DNA from: Acidimicrobiia bacterium
GTDB lineage: Bacteria > Actinomycetota > Acidimicrobiia > Spongiisociales > UBA11373
DNA length: 44,406 nt
Direction of reading: 5' to 3'
Assembly (NCBI GenBank): GCA_029263095.1
Contig: JAJCYA010000059.1
Span: 1-44,406, forward strand
Each line of letters starts with the position of its first letter. Position 1 is the first letter of the stretch. Under the pieces are notes generated by a model. That model had not been told where the DNA came from. It worked only from the letters and a program-made list of their open reading frames with translations, and did not search any database. The position numbers and the translations under genes were made by a program. Shown here in pieces: positions 1 through 7,760 of this stretch.

Positions 1-3000
1 CAGCGATAGCACGAGCCGTTGCGGACTGTGATGTGACCGCAGGTCTCGCATAGTGGGGCGTCGCCCATCATCTCTCCGAGCGCCTGCTGGACCGATGCTG
101 TCTGCAGGTCACTCGAATCCGTCTTGAGCGTCGCCACCGTCGTCTTCGTCTTGACTCCGTGGGTGTTCCCGTTGGAGCTCCCGCTGCCGTTGCCCGATGT
201 GACCCGATTCGGATCCGCCACCGCCGGATGGCTGATCGGTGCGGTCACGACCGGCATCTCGTCGGTCAGATCGAGCTGGATGCCGGCGTCGACTGCGATG
301 CCGCTCGGTGGTTCGGGAAGCCGCCCCACCTCTTGTGGCGGCACCTGCACCAGATCGTTGCGTCCCAAGTACTCGAGGCCGAGGGCGCGGAACACGTAGT
401 CGACGATCGAGTTGGCCATCTTGATATTGGGGTGGCCCTCAACCATGCCGCGGGGCTCGAACGTCTGGAATGTGAAGGACTCGACGAACTCCTCGAGGGG
501 CACTCCGTACTGGAGTCCCTTGGAGACCGCAATGGCGAGGCAACCGAGGATGCCCCGCAGTGTTGCTCCCTCTTTGGCCAGGTCGATGAAGACTTCGCCG
601 AGTGTCCCGTCCCCGTATTCCCCGGTGCGCAGGAAGATCTTGTGGCCGCCCACCTTTGCTTCCTGGGTGAACCCGGTGCGGCGGGTCGGAAGCAGGAAAC
701 GGGGTCGGTTGATGCCGTGGTACGCCTGCGTCGGGCTGATCCCAGGTGCAAACATCCCGGTGGCCATGCGGGCCTCGGCGTCGAGGGCGGCTGTCAGCTC
801 TTCCGGCTCGTCCTCGGTGGTGTCGCCGTCGGTGGTGCTCGACAGCGGCTGGCTCGCCTTGGAGCCATCTCGGTACAGGGCCATCGCCTTGAGCCCAAGA
901 TCGGCGGACATCAGGTAGGCCTCCTCGATGTCTTCGACAGAGACCTCGTTGGGCATGTTGATCGTCTTGGAGATCGCTCCGCTGATGAATGGCTGAGCTG
1001 CGGCCATCGCCTTGATGTGACCGACGTGGTGGATGAATCGTTCGCCGTGCTTGCCGTTACGGTTGGCGGTGTCGAACACCGGCAGGTGGGCATCGGCCAA
1101 GTGGGGGGAACCTTCGATGGTCTGCATGCCACAGATGACCTCGCCGGCCTCCTCGATTTCCTCGGCGGAGTATCCGAGTTCGGCGAGCAGGTCGAACTCG
1201 AAGGTGGCGTATTGGTCCTCGGCGTATCCGAGCCGTTGCAGAGCATCCTCGCCGAGCACGAACACGTTGAAGGCATGACGCAGGTCGAATACGCCGGGCA
1301 GTGTCGTATCGATCCTGTTGATCTCGTCGGCGGTCAGCCCGCGTTCGGCCAGAGCCTCGCGGTTGATATGAGGGGCACCGTCGAGCGTCATGGTGCCGAT
1401 GACGTGTTCGACGATCTCGCCTCGCTGCGCCTCGGTGTATCCGAGCGCCTGAAGCGCCGGGTCGATCGACTGGTTGGCGATCTTGAAATAGCCTCCGCCG
1501 GCGAGCTTCTTGAACTTCACGAGGGCGAAGTCGGGTTCGACGCCCGTCGTATCGCAATCCATGAGCAGGCCGATGGTCCCGGTGGGAGCCAGCACCGTTG
1601 CCTGGGCGTTGCGATAGCCGTGCTGTTCGCCCATCTCGACCGCGCGATCCCATGAGGTCCGGGCTGCTTCGAGCAGCGCCGTCGGGCACAGGTTGGGGTC
1701 GATGGACATGACGGAGTGGGTCACGCCGTCGTAGTCGCCGTCTTTGGCCGAGTGGGCGGCGAGGCGGTGGTTGCGCATCACCCGCAGCATCGAGTCGCGG
1801 TTCTCCTCGAACTTCGGGAAGGGCCCGAGCACCGAGGCCATCTCTGCCGACGCCGCGTACGAGTCACCGGTGAGGATCGCGGTGAGGGCGCCCGTCAGCG
1901 CCCTGCCCTCGTCGGAGTCGTATGGGATTCCACTACGCATGAGCAGAGAACCGAGGTTGGCGAAGCCGAGACCGAGCGTCCGGTAGTCGAAGGATCCCTG
2001 GGCGATTTCCTCCGAAGGGAAGTGCGCCATGGTCACTGAAACCTCGAGGACGATCGTCCACAGCCGGATAGCGTGCTGGTACCCCTCGATGTCGAAGGTC
2101 TGGGCATCGTCGTCGTAGAACTTGACGAGGTTGAGGCTTGCCAGGTTGCACGCGGTGTTGTCGAGGAACATGTACTCCGAGCAGTTGCTGACAACCGCTC
2201 CACCTGCGATGTAGGAGTGGTTTACCGGCTCGGTGAGGTTGTACGTCGTCTCGAACCCGTCGATTTCAACGCTACGGACCCAGGCCCAGTCCTTGGTTCG
2301 ATAGCGCGTCGATTCCCGCAGCATCTGCATGAGCACGTCTTGCTTTTCGGACAGCCCGAATCCGACCTCAGCCGCGAACCGTTCGAGGTGGCGACCGGCA
2401 ATCCTGAGATCGAACGAAGGACGAGAGTCATAGCTCCGCTCTTCGCCCTTCTTGTTGACGTATCTGAAATTGCCGCTCGATGCCTTACGGATGTCGTAGA
2501 TCCGTCCGTGGACCCCAAACGTGTCGAGGAGCTGCTGAACATCCCTGAGGAGTCCCTTGGAGGTACTCCCGAGTCCGGCGTAGCGGTTCTTTCTGCCGTG
2601 GTGGGCGCAGCCGTCGGCGTCGTAGAGACCCCGTAGGAAGGCGGCCACGATGGGCTTCGGCGCCTCGAAGATCGACCACGGAACCCGCTTCTTGTCGGAG
2701 TGCACTGCACGAACACCCAGCGCCTCGAAGAATCCGGCGATGGCGCGACGAGTGATACGCAACTGCATGGTTCCATTGGCCATGACCGCCGGCTTGGGAG
2801 CGACTCCACCATTCAGTTGGGCGAGGAGCTCACGGTGCAACAGCATCGTCGTCTGTTGCTCGGTCTCGGTGCCGTAGACCGTTACTGCCGTCTTGTCGTT
2901 GAGCGAACCATCGCCGACGAGCCAGCCCAGGTAATGGGCGAACTGCTCATCCCATTTCTCAGGCAGCTGAACGGCATAGCGTCGTGAGCTTGCCCGCTGT

Positions 3001-4568
3001 AGGTAGGTGACCGGGTCGGTGGAGACCGGGACCGACCACGATGCCATACCGAAGTCGACCGGCTTGTCGAGCATCCTCACCTGGTCGTCGTCCGTCAGCG
3101 CATCGGCTCGAACCCAGCCCTGATTGTGTGTCCAGAAGCGGTGGTTGGGGGTGCAACGGATCACTCGGCCGTCGGAGAATTCGAGTCGAAGGATCTCGTT
3201 GGTGCCTGTCACCATCACCTGCGTTGGACGAGACGCACTGATCGTCTCGGCCGGTGCGTCCGGGTTGGTGGCGTTGTGCGTGTACACCTCGAACGTCTCG
3301 CCGTCGGCAGAGCGGCGCACCAGATCGTCGAAGCGGAGCAGGCCCTTGTCGGTGGCTATCCGGGTGTCGCCGGTGAAACACGGATTAGAGGCGTTGATGG
3401 GCCCACCCGCGGGGCTGGTGTGCCACTGGTTGATCGTGGTGTCGTACTGCATGCCCGGATCGGCGCAGGCCCAGGCTGCCTCGGCGATCTGGCGCCACAG
3501 GTCGCGGGCCTTGACCGTCTTCATGATCTGGCCGGTAGTGCGGCCGGTGAGATCCCAGTCCTCGTCGTTTTCGACGGCGCGCAGGAATGCCTCGCTGACT
3601 CGGACCGAGTTGTTGGAGTTCTGGCCGGAGACGGTCTGATAGGCCTCGCCGTTGAAATCCGACGGATATCCGGCTGCGATGAGGGCACGGACCTTGTCCT
3701 CTTCGACCTTCTTCCAGGCGATGAACTCCTCGATGTCGGGATGATCGACGTTGAGGATGACCATCTTGGCGGCACGCCGAGTGGTGCCACCGGACTTGAT
3801 GGCGCCGGCGGCACGGTCGCCGATCTTTAGGAACGACATCATTCCAGACGACCTGCCACCTCCCGAGAGCGGCTCACCCTCGCCACGCAAGTTGGAGAAG
3901 TTGGTACCGGTACCCGAACCGAATTTGAACAACCTGGCCTCGCGGGTCCACAGATCCATGATCCCGCCCTCATTGACGAGATCGTCGTTCACCGATTGGA
4001 TGAAGCAGGCATGGGGAGCGGGACGGGTGTAGGAGTCGGGGGAGGAGCGAAGTTCGCCGCTGTCCTGGTCCACGTACCAGAAGCCCTGCGAGGGACCGGT
4101 CAGCCCGTAGGCGTGATGGAGACCGGTGTTGAACCACTGCGGGCTGTTGGGAGCTGCCATTTGGTTGACGAGCATGAAGGTGAGTTCGTCTTCGAATGCC
4201 TGTGCGTCGTCCTCCGAAGCGAAGTAGCCGTACCGAGCGCCCCACAAACGCCAGGTGGCGGCGAGACGGCTGATCACCTGGCGGGCACTGCTCTCCGGGC
4301 CTAGCACCGGGCTGCCGTCCTCGTCGAGGATTTGGGAACCGGTCTCATCGACCTGAGGTATCCCCGCCTTGCGGAAGTACTTGGAGACCATGATGTCTGC
4401 CGCGATTTGGGACCACTGAGCTGGGATCTCTGCGCCCTTCATCTCGAAGACGACCGAACCGTCGGGGTTGGTGATCTGCGAATCCCTGGTGGTCCACTCG
4501 ACGGAATCGAGGGGGTCTTCCCCAGGCTTGGTGAAGAAGCGATTGATCGTTAGCCCTGTGGCGGCCAT
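1..4568 (-). CDS. nrdJ: Vitamin B12-dependent (class II) ribonucleoside-diphosphate reductase with intein, 3' end cut by window
   Basis: Reduces ribonucleotides to deoxyribonucleotides using adenosylcobalamin. The frame is open for 1522 codons from ATG 4568 (GGAGG five bases upstream) to the window edge. The first conserved active-site cysteine lies in PHACFIQS. After an intein (precursor residues 397-795), the motif NP|CSEYMFLDNTAC restores the thiyl-radical cysteine (NxCxE active-site signature) and the second redox cysteine 11 residues later. A glycine-rich loop (SGGGRSSGMMSF), PTGTIGL and a C-terminal TSCPD-like region (HKIFLRTGEYGDGTLGEVF) follow. The last visible residues, LCETCGH then GSCYR, match the Cys-rich redox tail of actinobacterial NrdJ, so only about 10-13 residues are missing. 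The mature protein would be about 1135 aa, longer than the roughly 960 aa of Streptomyces NrdJ. Probably controlled by NrdR (boxes upstream). No ATP-cone was recognised at the N terminus. Confidence 0.95.
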   Translation of the reverse strand, partial: MAATGLTINRFFTKPGEDPLDSVEWTTRDSQITNPDGSVVFEMKGAEIPAQWSQIAADIMVSKYFRKAGIPQVDETGSQILDEDGSPVLGPESSARQVISRLAATWRLWGARYGYFASEDDAQAFEDELTFMLVNQMAAPNSPQWFNTGLHHAYGLTGPSQGFWYVDQDSGELRSSPDSYTRPAPHACFIQSVNDDLVNEGGIMDLWTREARLFKFGSGTGTNFSNLRGEGEPLSGGGRSSGMMSFLKIGDRAAGAIKSGGTTRRAAKMVILNVDHPDIEEFIAWKKVEEDKVRALIAAGYPSDFNGEAYQTVSGQNSNNSVRVSEAFLRAVENDEDWDLTGRTTGQIMKTVKARDLWRQIAEAAWACADPGMQYDTTINQWHTSPAGGPINASNPCFTGDTRIATDKGLLRFDDLVRRSADGETFEVYTHNATNPDAPAETISASRPTQVMVTGTNEILRLEFSDGRVIRCTPNHRFWTHNQGWVRADALTDDDQVRMLDKPVDFGMASWSVPVSTDPVTYLQRASSRRYAVQLPEKWDEQFAHYLGWLVGDGSLNDKTAVTVYGTETEQQTTMLLHRELLAQLNGGVAPKPAVMANGTMQLRITRRAIAGFFEALGVRAVHSDKKRVPWSIFEAPKPIVAAFLRGLYDADGCAHHGRKNRYAGLGSTSKGLLRDVQQLLDTFGVHGRIYDIRKASSGNFRYVNKKGEERSYDSRPSFDLRIAGRHLERFAAEVGFGLSEKQDVLMQMLRESTRYRTKDWAWVRSVEIDGFETTYNLTEPVNHSYIAGGAVVSNCSEYMFLDNTACNLASLNLVKFYDDDAQTFDIEGYQHAIRLWTIVLEVSVTMAHFPSEEIAQGSFDYRTLGLGFANLGSLLMRSGIPYDSDEGRALTGALTAILTGDSYAASAEMASVLGPFPKFEENRDSMLRVMRNHRLAAHSAKDGDYDGVTHSVMSIDPNLCPTALLEAARTSWDRAVEMGEQHGYRNAQATVLAPTGTIGLLMDCDTTGVEPDFALVKFKKLAGGGYFKIANQSIDPALQALGYTEAQRGEIVEHVIGTMTLDGAPHINREALAERGLTADEINRIDTTLPGVFDLRHAFNVFVLGEDALQRLGYAEDQYATFEFDLLAELGYSAEEIEEAGEVICGMQTIEGSPHLADAHLPVFDTANRNGKHGERFIHHVGHIKAMAAAQPFISGAISKTINMPNEVSVEDIEEAYLMSADLGLKAMALYRDGSKASQPLSSTTDGDTTEDEPEELTAALDAEARMATGMFAPGISPTQAYHGINRPRFLLPTRRTGFTQEAKVGGHKIFLRTGEYGDGTLGEVFIDLAKEGATLRGILGCLAIAVSKGLQYGVPLEEFVESFTFQTFEPRGMVEGHPNIKMANSIVDYVFRALGLEYLGRNDLVQVPPQEVGRLPEPPSGIAVDAGIQLDLTDEMPVVTAPISHPAVADPNRVTSGNGSGSSNGNTHGVKTKTTVATLKTDSSDLQTASVQQALGEMMGDAPLCETCGHITVRNGSCYR
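2184..3380 (-). other. Intein with LAGLIDADG homing endonuclease, inserted before the NrdJ catalytic Cys
   Basis: A 399-residue in-frame protein-splicing element. It begins with Cys1 (block A, CFTGDTRIATDKG), has a block-B-like TPNHRFWT with its histidine, two dodecapeptide motifs of a LAGLIDADG endonuclease (HYLGWLVGDGSL near residue 190 and FLRGLYDADGCA near residue 265), and ends with block F/G NHSYIAGGAVVSN followed by Cys+1 of the extein. The penultimate residue is Ser rather than the usual His, so terminal Asn cyclisation may rely on another residue. The flanking exteins join as NP-CSEY, the canonical class II RNR sequence. RNR active-site motifs are known favoured intein sites; both endonuclease motifs keep their acidic residues, so the element may still be mobile. 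Confidence 0.93.
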
Positions 4569-4694
4569 ATGGTCCTCCCGTCCGGCGAGCGTCCGGGACC
4601 AACCGGTGCACCCGTCGCCGCTGCTGCGGCGTCTTCCAGTTCCCTCTGTCCTCCCTCTGTCCGATCGCACCGGTAGTGGAGGAGTTATCCACAC

Positions 4695-4710
4695 CCACTA
4701 CATGTTGTGG
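4695..4710 (-). promoter_or_regulatory. NrdR-like box 1
   Basis: CCACTACATGTTGTGG is a 16-bp near palindrome that fits the NrdR box pattern (acaCwAtATaTwGtgt) as seen in actinobacteria. It lies about 125 bp upstream of the nrdJ start. Its centre (4702.5) is 32 bp from that of box 2. NrdR represses ribonucleotide reductase genes when dATP is abundant, so autoregulation of dNTP supply is the likely role. Confidence 0.62.
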
Positions 4711-4726
4711 TTGTTCGGCTTGAGAG

Positions 4727-4742
4727 CCACAACCGGTTGCGG
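4727..4742 (-). promoter_or_regulatory. NrdR-like box 2
   Basis: CCACAACCGGTTGCGG is palindromic at 14 of 16 positions and sits exactly 32 bp centre-to-centre from box 1. Paired NrdR boxes are typically spaced by about three helical turns (31-32 bp). The core is more GC-rich than the consensus, so the spacing is the stronger argument. Confidence 0.5.
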
Positions 4743-4754
4743 TCGGACACATGA

Positions 4755-4766
4755 GTGTAATTACAC
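4755..4766. promoter_or_regulatory. Perfect 12-bp palindrome in nrdJ upstream region
   Basis: GTGTAATTACAC is self-complementary and unusually AT-rich for this window. It overlaps the sequence ACTACATCTGTGTA on the minus strand, which resembles a third, weaker NrdR half-site arrangement (about 34 bp from box 2). It could instead be the binding site of another regulator or part of the promoter. Confidence 0.35.
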
Positions 4767-4921
4767 AGATGTAGTCCCGTCAAGCACGGCCCCGATCGGG
4801 GGGAATTTGGGCTCCGACCCGGGGGAAGTGGCCGAGTCACTGTTGTACCGCACTGGCGGGAGCAAGGTCAAGGCGGAGGGCTAGGGAGATTTCGCGAGGC
4901 TCGCTTTGCTCACCACCCCCT

Positions 4922-4944
4922 CCGACGGGGCCGGGCTCCGTCGG
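4922..4944. repeat. GC-rich stem-loop within intergenic repeat-like segment
   Basis: CCGACGG and CCGTCGG form a 7-bp stem around a 9-base loop. Just left of it lies GCTCGCTTTGCTC followed by CCACCCCCTCC; the same 13-mer followed by a CCCCCTCC run occurs (reverse strand) near 41030-41070. It is probably a dispersed intergenic repeat. It lies just downstream of the nucleoside hydrolase stop, so it may also act in termination, although no T-tract follows. Confidence 0.4.
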
Positions 4945-4972
4945 CTCCCCCACAAGGGTGACGTGACGGCCG

Positions 4973-5896
4973 CTACTCCGCCAGCAGTCGGTGGAGCATC
5001 CCCACGAAAGCCTCCCTGGGTACGTGCGTCACGACATCGACGTTGGGGTCCTGATCGGCCACACCGTGCCAGTCGATGACATCCTTGCCGCGGTCGGCGC
5101 CGTCGCCGATCAAGACATCGACATGACGCCGCGCCGTGGTGGCGATGCTCGGATCGATTGCCACGGCCATGGCGATCGGGTCGGGGAGATCGAAGCCGGG
5201 AATGCCCGACGCTTCCTTGGCGTAGATGTCGAGTACGGCCTGGATATTCACGCTGTACTCGCCCAGCGGTCCACAGGTGCGTAGGGCGGCCGCCTCATCG
5301 GGATCGAACGTTGCGGAGGCGACCGATATGTCCCAGCCGATGTGGGTGAGCGGCATTCCGGATCTGACAACCGTTCGGGCCGCTTCGGGATCGCACCAGA
5401 AGTTGAATTCGGCCAGCGGAGTCACGTTCCCTGGGCCACTACCGGCGCCGCCCATCACAAAGCAATGCGCCACCGACTCTGCGATGGCGGGCTCGCGCAG
5501 CAGTGCAATTGCGACATTGGTGAGGGGTCCGAGCGTGACCAGGGTGACTTCTCCCGGTGATCCCATGATTGTGTCGATGATCACATCGACCGCCGAGTTT
5601 CCAGCCGACGTCCGACCCGACAGTGGGAGCCCAATGTCGCCCATGCCATCCTTGCCGTGTACGACCTCGGCGGTCTGAAGCCGACGCATCAGCGGAGCAG
5701 AACGTCCGGCAAACACGGGCACACCTGAGCTGCACAGTTCGACCGTGTACAAAGCGTTCTGCACGGCCTGAGGGAGCGGGACATTGCCCGCCACAACAGT
5801 GATGGCGTCGACCGACACCGTCGGTTCCTGCAGCGCCATGACGAGGGCTACGGCGTCGTCGGATGCAGTGTCGGTGTCGATGAGGAGGCGGCGCAT
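4973..5896 (-). CDS. Inosine/uridine-preferring nucleoside hydrolase family protein
   Basis: Hydrolyses the N-glycosidic bond of ribonucleosides to base plus ribose in purine/pyrimidine salvage. The 307-aa length is typical. The N-terminal DTDTASDDAVAL supplies the calcium-binding aspartates of the family; further family features are VTLGPLTNVA, FVMGG, and EFNFWCDPEAA with the conserved Asn and Asp. The late motif normally written HD.. is less clear here (DLPDPIAMAVAIDP). ATG 5896 is the first codon of the conserved strand. It shares strand with nrdJ but is separated from it by 404 bp. Substrate specificity within the family cannot be read from sequence. Confidence 0.9.
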   Translation of the reverse strand: MRRLLIDTDTASDDAVALVMALQEPTVSVDAITVVAGNVPLPQAVQNALYTVELCSSGVPVFAGRSAPLMRRLQTAEVVHGKDGMGDIGLPLSGRTSAGNSAVDVIIDTIMGSPGEVTLVTLGPLTNVAIALLREPAIAESVAHCFVMGGAGSGPGNVTPLAEFNFWCDPEAARTVVRSGMPLTHIGWDISVASATFDPDEAAALRTCGPLGEYSVNIQAVLDIYAKEASGIPGFDLPDPIAMAVAIDPSIATTARRHVDVLIGDGADRGKDVIDWHGVADQDPNVDVVTHVPREAFVGMLHRLLAE

Positions 5897-5934
5897 GATC
5901 GCACTCTATGCGCCGCTCCCGGTCGGTCGATGGT

Positions 5935-7326
5935 CTAACGATCGGTGAACTGGATAGTCAACAGACGCACTGTGCCTGCCAGGTCTGGATCATCATCGAT
6001 GTCGGCGAACTCCATCTGGATGCGAAGCCCGAAGCCATCAACGATCACGTAGGTGTCGTAGATCATCTTCCCCTGGTTCGACCAGACACTGACCACGGCA
6101 GGTTGCTCATCGACGACACCCGTGTCGCGCGATTCGATCGTCCCGCCATTGCTGATCGCCTGGTCCAGGTAGAAGTCTGCGTAGCCTTCGAGCGGCACCG
6201 CGTCCGGATCGGGGAGCGCCTCGATGATGACGCGGAATTGGCTGGAGGGAACCGTCGGATCGTGCATCCCGGCCACGATGGCTCCAGAGTCGAGTTGGAT
6301 GATCTCATCGATGGCCCAGGTGGCGGGTAGGGAGGCCGAGGCGTCGAGTGCCGGCACGCCTCCTTGATCCAAGCTGATCGCAAGATTGCGCGCTTCGGCC
6401 AGCGGGCCCGGCTCCGTCTCTGCTTCCGGGAAGAAACGCAACGATTCGAGAATGACCGCTCCCTCGGATGCGGCCGGATCCTCGTTGCCGAGAGTCTCCG
6501 CGGCGTAATAGCGGGGACCGGACCGAGTAGCCACTCCGAGGCGCGTCTTGCCGTCGACCGTCGCCGAGTAGCGGACGCCGGGTCCGTGGTTCATCGTGAT
6601 CGCCTCGCTCGACACGTCAACTGCTTCTATCGACTCGAGGTGCAGCGCCAACCATCGGTCCAGGTCGGCCGGCCCTGTGAACACGGCAGGGTCGGTCAAG
6701 AGGATGACGTTCGGCTCTCCGCCGCTGGATGGCTCCAGCAGCAGCAGCGTCACCAGCAGCTCTGGATCGGGCCGGTAGCCGGGGGGCTCCGCGTCGATCC
6801 TGGTGATGTAGATACCGGGGATCGTGCCGGTGGCGGCAACTTGCCACGTACCCGGGTACTCGAGGCTGAAACGTCCCAGGGGATCGTCATGCGTGATCGA
6901 CGTCGGTGCCACTTCCGCGACCGTTTCGACGACCTCCTCGGATACCTCCCGGTCGGCAAAGTCGCCTGCGAGCGCGACGTTGGCCGATGAGCCGCCGATG
7001 CTGCCGCTCCCGGTGCAGGTGGCGAGCGCCTCACCGGTGGCGGACACGGGTTGGAACCCGGCGATCTCGATCAGGCATGTCACGTCACCCTCTTCGCCGC
7101 CGTTGACCACGGTCATCTCGACGCTAAAGCTGCCGGAAACCGAGGTGGCCCGTTCGAAGGGGAGAGTGATTGTCTCGACAATCTCCGCGCCATCGATGAT
7201 GTAGGTGATCTCAGCCTGGTCGGCACTGCCCCCTGCTCGATAGAGCACTTCAGCGCCACTGGAGCCGGAGCAGGCCGCTATACCGAGCGCGACCACCATG
7301 CCCAGGCCGAGAATTGATATCCGCAT
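5935..7326 (-). CDS. Lipoprotein with PsbP-like domain
   Basis: Not assignable to a named protein. The start at ATG 7326 gives a clean lipoprotein signal (MRISILGLGMVVALGIAAC, lipid Cys19); a GTG three codons earlier is possible. Residues 60-130 form a beta-rich segment with one Cys pair. Around residue 150 the sequence FSLEYPGTWQVAATG resembles the opening of PsbP/DUF1795-type domains, which begin at a 'YPxxW' strand, and a second related segment (LPATWAIDEIIQLDSG) begins near residue 330. So this is probably two extracytoplasmic alpha/beta sandwich domains anchored to the membrane. It stops 38 bp from the nucleoside hydrolase start on the same strand. Function unknown. Confidence 0.72.
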   Translation of the reverse strand: MRISILGLGMVVALGIAACSGSSGAEVLYRAGGSADQAEITYIIDGAEIVETITLPFERATSVSGSFSVEMTVVNGGEEGDVTCLIEIAGFQPVSATGEALATCTGSGSIGGSSANVALAGDFADREVSEEVVETVAEVAPTSITHDDPLGRFSLEYPGTWQVAATGTIPGIYITRIDAEPPGYRPDPELLVTLLLLEPSSGGEPNVILLTDPAVFTGPADLDRWLALHLESIEAVDVSSEAITMNHGPGVRYSATVDGKTRLGVATRSGPRYYAAETLGNEDPAASEGAVILESLRFFPEAETEPGPLAEARNLAISLDQGGVPALDASASLPATWAIDEIIQLDSGAIVAGMHDPTVPSSQFRVIIEALPDPDAVPLEGYADFYLDQAISNGGTIESRDTGVVDEQPAVVSVWSNQGKMIYDTYVIVDGFGLRIQMEFADIDDDPDLAGTVRLLTIQFTDR

Positions 7327-7394
7327 CGGGAGCACCCTACGCGTTCGGAGCCCCGGGATGCCCCAGGGCTCCGAACAGTCCGATGGAGGGCCTA

Positions 7395-7685
7395 CTAGCC
7401 ACCCAGATCTGCGTCGCCGAGGCAGGCGAATGCGATTTCGAGGAACTCCTCAGGCGCTTCCTCGGTCTGCTCGAGTGCAAAGGCGATGAACTCCGCTTCG
7501 GAGAACGTCTTCTCGATCTCATCGAGCGTGCATTCACAGAACTCGGGGTTCTGTGCGGTCTGGCAGCCCTCGAGATAGCTGTCGCGGATCTCAGAACTGA
7601 ATCCACCACCTCCATCGTCGTCGCCGCAGGCGACTGCGATGAGAGCAAAGGCGAAGACGATCGCGAGTGCCTTGCGGATCTTCAT
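7395..7685 (-). CDS. Small cysteine-containing lipoprotein
   Basis: A 96-aa protein of unknown function. I chose ATG 7685 because GGAGG lies eight bases upstream; the ATG two codons earlier is too close to it. The signal peptide MKIRKALAIVFAFALIAVAC ends in a lipobox, followed by an Asp/Gly linker. The mature part has four Cys (EGCQTAQNPEFCECTLDEIE and FACLGDAD) and is acidic and helical, similar in style to small Cys-rich lipoproteins common in actinobacteria. Two disulfides outside the cytoplasm are plausible. It lies upstream of the larger lipoprotein on the same strand and divergent from arcA. Confidence 0.75.
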   Translation of the reverse strand: MKIRKALAIVFAFALIAVACGDDDGGGGFSSEIRDSYLEGCQTAQNPEFCECTLDEIEKTFSEAEFIAFALEQTEEAPEEFLEIAFACLGDADLGG

Positions 7686-7760
7686 GGTCATTTCCTCCAC
7701 ATGGGTCTTTGGCGGGCGCCAGCGTAGGGGAAACCCCTGGCGCGTGGCAGTATCCACGTC

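Larger units (their letters stand above)
4569..4972. promoter_or_regulatory. nrdJ upstream region: NrdR boxes then GC-rich repeat
   Basis: This 404-bp gene-free stretch holds, reading away from nrdJ, a pyrimidine-rich leader, two NrdR-like boxes (4695-4710 and 4727-4742), the perfect palindrome GTGTAATTACAC (4755-4766), and, close to the nucleoside hydrolase stop, a GC-rich repeat-like segment at about 4885-4960. I saw no tRNA, no small ORF with good codon bias and no convincing cobalamin riboswitch. No clean -35/-10 pair was assigned. Confidence 0.6.

Noticed and set aside
159-1655. A 498-codon plus-strand open frame
   Set aside because: It lies wholly antisense to nrdJ, which has clear domain motifs; its translation shows no family features. 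Long antisense frames are expected in GC-rich coding DNA.
4569-4700. Possible cobalamin riboswitch before the B12-dependent nrdJ
   Set aside because: I could not find the conserved B12-box sequence or a matching fold; the region reads better as leader plus NrdR boxes.
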